From Phoronis ovalis (taxonomy: Eukaryota; Phoronida; Phoronidae): a stretch of DNA of 14,504 bases. Location: assembly GCA_028565635.1 (NCBI GenBank), contig JAOXYB010031976.1, positions 1 to 14,504 of the forward strand. The letters are read 5' to 3'. Below the pieces are notes generated by a model. The model saw only the letters and a program-made list of their open reading frames with translations, was not told where the DNA came from and made no database searches. The translations under genes and the position numbers were made by a program. Shown one piece after another: positions 9,531-14,504 of this stretch; position 1 is the first letter of the stretch, and every line of letters starts with the position of its first letter.

Positions 9531-9614
9531 CTGGATTTTTTGTTTCTTTGAGTAATGTGACCAACTCCTTTCTTCCATATTTAATCAAATACTTTTGGCA
9601 GCAACGAATTGATC
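9531..9614 (-). CDS. POP5: POP5 exon 4
   Basis: On the minus strand, acceptor ATTTCAG leads to 27 whole codons between two split codons. The protein SIRCCQKYLIKYGRKELV matches the POP5 signature region just after the TLHxxG turn (GTIRxCQKFLI-type in animals). The phase fits exon 3. The donor is CCAG|GTAACC. If the donor is not used, the frame stops at 9513-9511 after eight more residues. Confidence 0.85.
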
Positions 9615-9808
9615 CTGAAATACATTTGGTGAGTATAATAATAATAATAGAAATAAAGCAATGTGTTTTACCGTTAGGACCAGAAACACTTGTGCCTTAT
9701 AATTTACAACTTCACACTTTGGATAGTATGCATTGACCAAAAGAAACCCATTTCGAGAAGGAAACATCTTGGATGAAAATGAGTTTCAACTACATATGTC
9801 ATCACTAC
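9615..9808 (-). other. POP5 intron 3
   Basis: This is a 194-base intron, donor GTAGTG and acceptor TTTCAG on the minus strand. It contains a short run of AAT/ATT triplets at about 9633-9650. Nothing else is seen. Confidence 0.7.
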
Positions 9809-9946
9809 CTGAGATATGAAGTGTTTTGAGCGAAGCCTCATATTGACCTATTTTGTTGACAAATGGTGAAGATGAGGTCACCAACTTGTAGGAATCTCTA
9901 GGTGCACGTATCATCACAGTGTTGGTATATGGATTTAGATATTTCA
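9809..9946 (-). CDS. POP5: POP5 exon 3
   Basis: On the minus strand, acceptor ATTTCAG precedes 45 whole codons; donor CAG|GTAGTG. The protein starts (V)KYLNPYTNTVMIRAPRD and ends LKTLHISG. This is the POP5 core: the RYLN-Y-T strand, the IR-C/A-R/D strand and the TLHVGG turn. The usual VWSAL segment is degenerate here (KLVTSSSPFV), so this copy is diverged, but the frame and splice sites are intact. Confidence 0.87.
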
Positions 9947-10432
9947 CTGAAATAAAATTGTTAATGTTTTAAAAAGTTAACACTGAATATTTCCAAGGTT
10001 TCACATTTCATAAACCAGAATGAAATTCAAAAAGTGAAACATAATTGTTTGGCAGTTTGATTGCTCTTTCACAACAAAGAGGAACTACTAAATTTTTAGT
10101 ATTGATCTGCGGCAGCTACCTAAAACCTGGATTCGGTGAAATAATTTTATATGCTAAACAGAAGATTATAGATAAATTATGCCACACCAAAACCTGATAA
10201 TTGCATTTTTGTAGAGTAAAAACAGGGTTGCTCTTAAGTGCCAATTGTGGGTTTTGCTGTTCATACAACTATATGCATTTAATTATTCTAGTCAAACCAG
10301 ATCTACTAAACCGTTTGTTCCAAAATGGATTTTACTATATATATATATACACTAGAACATTCCCAGAAAATAGTTTTTAAATATTCATATATACATGACA
10401 ATAATTTGAAATAGTGGCTTGATGTCACTTAC
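9947..10432 (-). other. POP5 intron 2
   Basis: This is a 486-base GT-AG intron on the minus strand (donor GTAAGT at 10432, acceptor CAG ending at 9947). It contains a short AT dinucleotide run at about 10336-10350. A 16-base word at 10153-10168 also occurs at 2324-2339 in the MITE-like element. No gene is seen inside. Confidence 0.7.
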
Positions 10433-10578
10433 CGCCAAATGATCTTTTTACCATACTAATTCCATAATCTCCATGCATTTTAATGACAATGTCTTCCAAG
10501 CAATTGGCTATGTCAGCACTAGTAAGATTTCTGAACATACGTGGTCCATCTGGATACATAATTTCACACAAAATGTAC
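10433..10578 (-). CDS. POP5: POP5 exon 2, N-terminal core of the RNase P/MRP subunit
   Basis: POP5 is a small protein subunit of nuclear RNase P (tRNA 5' processing) and RNase MRP (rRNA processing), working in the nucleus and nucleolus next to RPP14/RPP30-type partners. On the minus strand, acceptor TTATTAG leads to (R)YILCEIMYPDGPR, then LTSADIANCLEDIVIKMHGDYG and a GTAAGT donor. R-Y-[IL]-L-C-E and the HG-x-[FY]-G motif are diagnostic of POP5. Joined with exons 1, 3, 4 and 5, the frame gives 143 residues, against about 163 in human. The AG of exon 1 plus the first G here makes the Arg codon. All five exons agree in phase, so the gene looks functional. Confidence 0.88.
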
Positions 10579-11820
10579 CTAATAATAGTAATCACCATGT
10601 AATGGCTGCATGTTTTAAATAAGTGCAGAACTGTGTGTTTGCGAATGGGCATAAAATGATGATACAAAAATTATACATGTATTTATATAAGATAATATTG
10701 TAAAATGCAGACTTAAATGTGAAAATTCAGAATGGTACATTGCCAAGACTTTGTGCATGCATGTAGTCCAGCAACCATAAAAATAACAGGAGCAATGTCA
10801 GAAAAGGCCATCAATCTGTATTATTTACTAGCTACTTTTCCACTAGTCGATATTTCCTTCTATTTCTATAATCCTAGTCCTGGCTACAGCCTGTTTTCCT
10901 AAGGTTCTGTTTTTTTTTTCACTATTTAAATTTTAGAAATGATAGTATTTTTTTTATAAAATGGACCCACAAATACATGTAGGTGTTTCAGAATACCTTT
11001 AATTGGTAGTTCTATCTAATATAAGGTTCCAGTATTAAAATTCCAAACTTTCATTATATGCTTATAAAATAAGTTTTTTATAGCAAGAACCGTGATTCGT
11101 AATCTAACACAGTAGGTCCTCGGGGCAGGGTCAAGTGTCACAACTACTTTCAGTAATCCAAGTTCTAGCATTTATGGGCGTCAAGCAATGTAGTTGTACT
11201 AACAACCATGTAATGTTGTAGTTGCATACATAGTACGTGTTTTGTTTGTGAAGCAGTGCAGCAAAAATGTCTGAGACAATTTTCACCCTATTTCTTAAAG
11301 TTTGTGTTAATCTCTTAAAAGACTTTTATTTAAAATATATACAAAACTTAAATATATCCTCACTCAAGCAGAAAACTTTCTTTTAATTTGATCCTTTTTT
11401 TGTAAAACATGCTTCACATAAAATCCAGGAACGAGATTAAAAATGTTGTAAAACTTTATTCTAAAACAGGTTTTTGCGAAATTTCTTGAAAACATGTTCA
11501 GGTAACTAATAAAGGTTTCAAAACAAAATACTTATGTAAAGGTTTATCAGTCTATCAACACAAAATACGTGAAAATGGATTACAGGTACTGCAGCTAAAC
11601 TTCGTAAATAACTGTACATACACAACACTCTACAAAGTACACGGTCTCGGCACGGTCTACAGACATACAGTGACTGTCGTGGATACAAATTTGTCGGAGT
11701 CACATTTTACCTTCTGTAATAAAGTGGCAAATTTTATATTTCCCTACGGCGTTAGTTAGACCTTTAGCATTTGCAACGAAAACAGAATCCAAGTGAAAGG
11801 TCTCGGAAAAAGTATCTCAC
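10579..11820 (-). other. POP5 intron 1
   Basis: This is a 1,242-base GT-AG intron on the minus strand, donor GTGAGA at 11820. It holds T-rich runs (about 10908-10920, 10948-10956) and several TACATGTA-like words, but no supported gene or RNA. A short inverted pair AGACCTTT/AAAGGTCT (about 11758 and 11799) lies near the donor. Confidence 0.65.
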
Positions 11821-11840
11821 CTGTTTTTGAACCTAACCAT
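11821..11840 (-). CDS. POP5: POP5 exon 1, start codon and six further residues
   Basis: On the minus strand ATG GTT AGG TTC AAA AAC AG is followed by GTGAGA. The encoded MVRFKNR is the typical animal POP5 N-terminus (MVRFKxRY), and the split AG|G codon joins exon 2 exactly in phase. The exon is only 20 coding bases and would be missed by simple open-frame calling. The start is fixed by homology and by the short intervening frame. Confidence 0.88.
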
Positions 11841-12107
11841 TTTAAAGCTGTGCCTGGAGCTCTTTTGTGTTGAAGATTGAAACACGAGGACTTCCTTAAA
11901 GGTATAGTCCATCCGAAATATCTCCATCGATTGAAAGCACTTCTGATCAGTCGTCTACTAACAACCTTAGCAAAATACTTTGTTTACTTTTTAAATTATA
12001 TTTTATCAGTTATATAATTAATGGAAACACAACTAAAACTTGCCTCGATAATAAAACTCCCGTAATGTGCTGCCACCTATTGACAAATACTATCTGTAAA
12101 TCCTTAA
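11841..12107. other. POP5 5' UTR and probable promoter region
   Basis: This lies directly upstream of the POP5 start on the minus strand. No TATA box in a convincing place can be called. The words TTAAAGGTATAGTCC at about 11895-11911 look like the edge of an interspersed repeat. No gene is seen. Confidence 0.35.
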
Positions 12108-12308
12108 CAGTTTGCGGATTACGATACCAGTAATATATTAACAAAATACTCTACAAACAATACTCGCTGCTTTCAGATCACTCATCGTAATACGGATATT
12201 CATAGACACTCATTCTTTCCAAGAACTGTAATAGATTGGAACCAACTGAGGGAAGAGGTCGTCGAGAAGTCATTTGACAGTTTCAAGGAGGCTTTAAATC
12301 TTGATTAA
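12108..12308 (+). pseudogene. 5'-truncated LINE remnant: C-terminus of a reverse transcriptase ORF
   Basis: A plus-strand frame without a start codon runs 66 codons to TAA (12306-12308). It carries RHSFFPRTVIDWNQLREEVV followed by SFDSFKEAL. The SFFPRT-x-x-x-WN-x-L motif and the S-x-x-x-FK-x-x-L tail are the hallmark end of non-LTR retrotransposon (CR1/Jockey/RTE-like) ORF2 proteins. Upstream, stops interrupt the frame (TAA at 12105), and the polymerase motifs are absent, so it is a 5'-truncated dead copy. It lies in the short spacer between POP5 and MED21, antisense to both. Which LINE clade it belongs to cannot be decided from 66 codons. Confidence 0.8.
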
Positions 12309-12469
12309 TTTGTTGCTTCTCTCTCTCACCGTTGATTATATATCAGAAATTGCAAATTCAACGTACTTATACAGATACAGACAATTGCCTACACTTACTC
12401 TGTGCCAAGCTGAAAATAACTATCGTTATCACCAGGAGTTATCCCCAAATCACTAAATTATGTAATATA
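12309..12469. other. Intergenic spacer with possible LINE 3' tail
   Basis: This AT-rich sequence after the LINE stop codon contains a short CT repeat (about 12318-12327). The 3' limit of the LINE copy cannot be placed, because no poly-A tail, tail repeat or target-site duplication is obvious. Confidence 0.35.
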
Positions 12470-12475
12470 TTTATT
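12470..12475 (-). terminator. Polyadenylation signal AATAAA, MED21
   Basis: On the minus strand CAATAAATATA lies about 200 bases after the MED21 stop codon (12678-12676). It is the first canonical hexamer after the stop on that strand, so the MED21 3' UTR is about 12675 to 12450. Confidence 0.6.
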
Positions 12476-12675
12476 GTAAAATATATTTATAAATAATATG
12501 TACAGACTATTTACATACTACAAATATCCAAAATAGGATCATATTTCATATTGTCTTTCTCTCTAATTAAGTTGTGTGCACAACTAGTATCAGACGTATT
12601 TTAAACTTTGCATTTTCTTCTCTATCATGCAGCATTTGTACAACACTGAAATATGATCAATAGAGTATAAGACTT

Positions 12676-12849
12676 TTAACTTGTCTCAGAGCTCTCTGCT
12701 TCTAATGCCTGTGTCTGTAACTGTGACTGTGCTATATCATGTAATGCTTGCTGTATTTGTTCTAATAAAATTTCTCCTTTACGCACAACTTCTTCTAATC
12801 TTCTACCTGCCTCACGATTTTCTTCTTCTAGCCGCCGTAAACTTGCAGC
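12676..12849 (-). CDS. MED21: MED21 terminal exon, coiled-coil C-terminus
   Basis: On the minus strand, after acceptor TTTTGGCAG, 57 codons and TAA encode [20 protein letters not shown] and then a helix ending [11 protein letters not shown]. This is the C-terminal coiled coil of MED21, a subunit of the Mediator middle module that pairs with MED7 to form a flexible hinge contacting RNA polymerase II. The exon follows the previous one in phase 0 (ADLQ|AASL), a junction that reads smoothly against vertebrate MED21. Length from the LADHF start to the stop is 127 residues; with the roughly 14 missing N-terminal residues it would match the usual size of about 144. Confidence 0.93.
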   Translation of the reverse strand, partial: AASLRRLEEENREAGRRLEEVVRKGEILLEQIQQALHDIAQSQLQTQALEAESSETS

Positions 12850-13433
12850 CTGCCAAAACGTACAAAATATATCAAAAAAGATGGAAACGCATTCTTTCTC
12901 TCCAAGAAAAAGTTTTCCTAAAATTATTTCTCATTACCTGTTCAAAAACTGACTTGATTCAGTTATTACAATTGCATTCTAATTTCTATGAACATTTATG
13001 TGTTATATCGAAACAATGAGATTTCTGGTTTCAATTCATGTGATGAGTGTTTGTGTTACAGCCAATGTTTTGCCACCTTTGTACAGAAACCAGTTCTCAC
13101 CATATACCTACGGCCAATCATTTCCCGTAAACTAAGGACATTATCAATAGAATAGTATGTTTTGTTTCATCTTTAGGTCACAGGGCTGAGGACCTTCAAT
13201 ACAAAATTTGTATAGTACAAATATGGCTTTCTGTTATCACAATCTATATTCATATATAAAAGCACAATTTACATGCATATTTAACATTGTAATAATTTCT
13301 TTGTTATCTTGAATGCAAGCAATCAAAATTTTGCTTACACTACCTGTGTAGATTGTGTTGTGACAATATACCTCAGTGTACATCAGATTAAATAAGCAGC
13401 AATAATAAATGTGTGAATCTGCGTTTTGTTTAC
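12850..13433 (-). other. MED21 intron (phase 0)
   Basis: This is a 584-base GT-AG intron on the minus strand, donor GTAAAC at 13433 and acceptor GGCAG ending at 12850. A plus-strand open frame at 12681-13019 is the antisense shadow of the last exon continuing into this intron. No other feature is seen. Confidence 0.75.
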
Positions 13434-13534
13434 CTGTAAATCTGCAGAAGATTCCTCATTTGGCAACGAGTCAATAAGTACATCAACGTCTTTTGCTGTT
13501 CTGGCTATCAACTGAGCAAACAGTTGGGCATGAT
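13434..13534 (-). CDS. MED21: MED21 internal exon
   Basis: On the minus strand, acceptor GCTTCAG leads to (D)[20 protein letters not shown] followed by [13 protein letters not shown] and donor GTAAAC. This is the most conserved MED21 segment; animal proteins read [16 protein letters not shown]-type here. The first two bases complete a codon begun in the upstream exon, so the preceding intron is phase 1. Confidence 0.95.
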
Positions 13535-14212
13535 CTGAAGCAATAATTTAAATAAGAATTATAAATTCAACTTACACAGCATACAGAGAACAATTAGTAT
13601 AAAAACAGTTTAGCACATTTTAGCAGAGTCAGGGCTAGCTTGAAATCTTTGGAAAGTTAAAGTAGCCACGAGGGCTAGTTATACGAGGGCCATATAGTAG
13701 AGCTACAGAAATAATAAAGGATCAAGAATTATATAAACTTGCCAGAATTCAAAAAAATGAGATAGCCCCATTTGAATGCTGGTAGCCAAAGATAATTTAG
13801 ATGAGTGAATATGAGCAAAATTATTAGTGCCATACTTGTGTCGAACCACTACTGAAAAGTCAAAGTTTATCAAATAATTTTGCTGAAAATTATGACTGTT
13901 GGACTTTTAGTATCTGTATACTACGCATTAAGTTGATAATGGAATTTGTGATGTGTGTTGCTTAGTTGTGAAAATTACGTGATCTGAAACTCTATACCCC
14001 ATTAGATTACCAGTTACTGCAGTTTTGCTAGCCGAAGCCACATTTTAATAGCCTTGGACTAGTGTAGATGTCAAGCCCCGAGGGTGCTTCTTGATTTCAA
14101 GATAATGAAACAGGAAATATGCTTAATTACACTTTCGAGTGATTAAAGCAGCAAGGCTTTCAGTTACAGTATATATCCATTAAACGTATCAAATACTAGT
14201 CAAGTCTCTCGC
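13535..14212 (-). other. MED21 intron, probable GC-AG type, with a MITE-like element
   Basis: This is a 678-base intron on the minus strand. The acceptor is TTGCTTCAG. No GT gives the right phase at the donor side, while GAAG|GCGAGA does, which suggests a GC-AG intron. Positions about 13632-14080 contain a candidate MITE, described separately. Confidence 0.6.
13632..14080. mobile_element. Candidate MITE with imperfect inverted ends
   Basis: The left end (13632-13680) has GGCTAGCTTGAAATCTTTGG followed by a TAGCCACGAGGGCTAG stretch. The reverse complement of the right end (about 14022-14080) has GGGGCTTGACATCTACACTA, then a CCAAGG, TTAAA and GTGGCTTCGGCTAG series in the same order. The two ends match imperfectly over about 50 bases. 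There is no coding capacity and no certain target duplication. It is intronic and probably an old nonautonomous DNA element. Confidence 0.45.
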
Positions 14213-14321
14213 CTTCTTGTGCCTCCTCTGGGGTTGGCTTGGATTTTTCAAATCCTGTGAAGTGGCTTGTAGGAGCGAACTGTTGTAATACACCAACACT
14301 ATTGGTAAAATGGTCGGCTAA
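14213..14321 (-). CDS. MED21: MED21 exon (first one inside the window; gene 5' partial)
   Basis: On the minus strand, acceptor CATTTCAG at 14322 precedes LADHFTNSVGVLQQFAPTSH and then FTGFEKSKPTPEEAQE, 36 codons plus one base. Animal MED21 reads LADQFCNAIGVLQQ at the same place, after a short first exon (MADRLTQLQDAVNS-type). That first exon is not visible up to 14504 and must lie further on. With the GC donor at 14212 the split codon becomes Asp, giving EEAQED|HAQLF. Confidence 0.92.
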
Positions 14322-14504
14322 CTGAAATGACAAGATTATAATTCATTAAAGAAAGCTTAATTTAGTATATCATATACAAAATCAGACAAAAACCTTAGGT
14401 ACTAGTTAGTGTATCAATAGTCCTAGCTTTATGACCCTACTATGTAGCCCTACGGCTACGTAGGGTCATAGTCCAGAAGGTGCAACTATCAGGAGAAGTT
14501 GGTG
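14322..14504 (-). other. MED21 upstream intron (partial)
   Basis: This sequence upstream of the MED21 exon reads as the end of an intron. I looked for the expected MADRLTQLQ-type first exon on the minus strand and did not find it. A strong hairpin at 14430-14470 is listed separately. Confidence 0.55.
14430..14470. repeat. Strong nested hairpin
   Basis: TATGACCCTAC at 14430-14440 is the exact reverse complement of GTAGGGTCATA at 14460-14470. Inside, GTAGCC (14444-14449) pairs with GGCTAC (14454-14459) around a 4-base loop. The result is one near-continuous 17-pair stem with a small asymmetric bulge (14441-14443). It may be a tiny inverted-repeat element or a MITE terminus. Confidence 0.75.

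Noticed and set aside
9585-9767. 60-residue minus-strand open frame overlapping POP5 exon 4
   Set aside because: It is in a different frame from the POP5 exon, and its extra sequence is intron 3 with a triplet run.
10336-10350. AT dinucleotide run as a regulatory TATA box
   Set aside because: It lies inside POP5 intron 2 and is a plain microsatellite.
10579-10667. ATG at 10667 as the start of the POP5 frame
   Set aside because: The sequence before 10578 is intron. The MVRFKNR exon at 11840-11821 gives the family N-terminus and the right phase.
12681-13019. 112-residue plus-strand open frame
   Set aside because: It is antisense to the last MED21 exon and runs into intron sequence. Hydrophobic low-complexity translation with no homology recognised.
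1-14504. tRNA, rRNA or CRISPR array
   Set aside because: No cloverleaf, rRNA core or regularly spaced repeat with unique spacers was seen on either strand.

Overview
The window reads as a slice of an AT-rich invertebrate metazoan nuclear genome. It has spliced genes with GT-AG introns of about 0.1-1.3 kb, AATAAA polyadenylation signals, a decayed LINE remnant and MITE-like inverted repeats. No bacterial features (operons, Shine-Dalgarno sites) are present. The protein families point to an animal. I cannot fix the phylum from sequence alone; a sponge, cnidarian or lophotrochozoan would all fit.

Three genes are supported. (1) Plus strand, about 1-8480: the 3' part of a SAMD9/SAMD9L-like gene. 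It comprises a Ser-rich linker exon (323-529), a short exon carrying a RHIM-like amyloid motif (1792-1929), and one giant terminal exon (3004-7709) with AlbA_2-like, SIR2-like, STAND-type P-loop NTPase, helical-repeat and OB-like regions and a Cys-rich tail. Its 5' end lies before position 1. (2) Minus strand, 11840 down to about 9062: a five-exon POP5 gene (RNase P/MRP protein subunit), starting with a 7-codon exon. (3) Minus strand, 14321 down to 12676: the last three coding exons of MED21 (Mediator middle module). Its first exon lies beyond 14504, and one of its introns appears to use a GC donor.

MED21 and POP5 run in the same direction, and POP5 converges on the SAMD9-like gene with about 550 bp between their polyadenylation signals. 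Between POP5 and MED21 lies a 5'-truncated non-LTR retrotransposon tail (12108-12308, plus strand). Introns hold two candidate MITEs (about 2312-2695 and 13632-14080), and a strong short hairpin sits at 14430-14470.

The most interesting element is the SAMD9-like gene. Vertebrate SAMD9/SAMD9L are antiviral, growth-restricting STAND-like proteins. Here a homologue appears to carry a RHIM, the amyloid motif of RIPK1, RIPK3, TRIF and ZBP1, on its own frame-neutral exon. This suggests an innate immune or cell-death sensor that signals by amyloid templating, with splicing able to include or omit the motif. POP5 and MED21 are housekeeping genes with no evident functional link to it.
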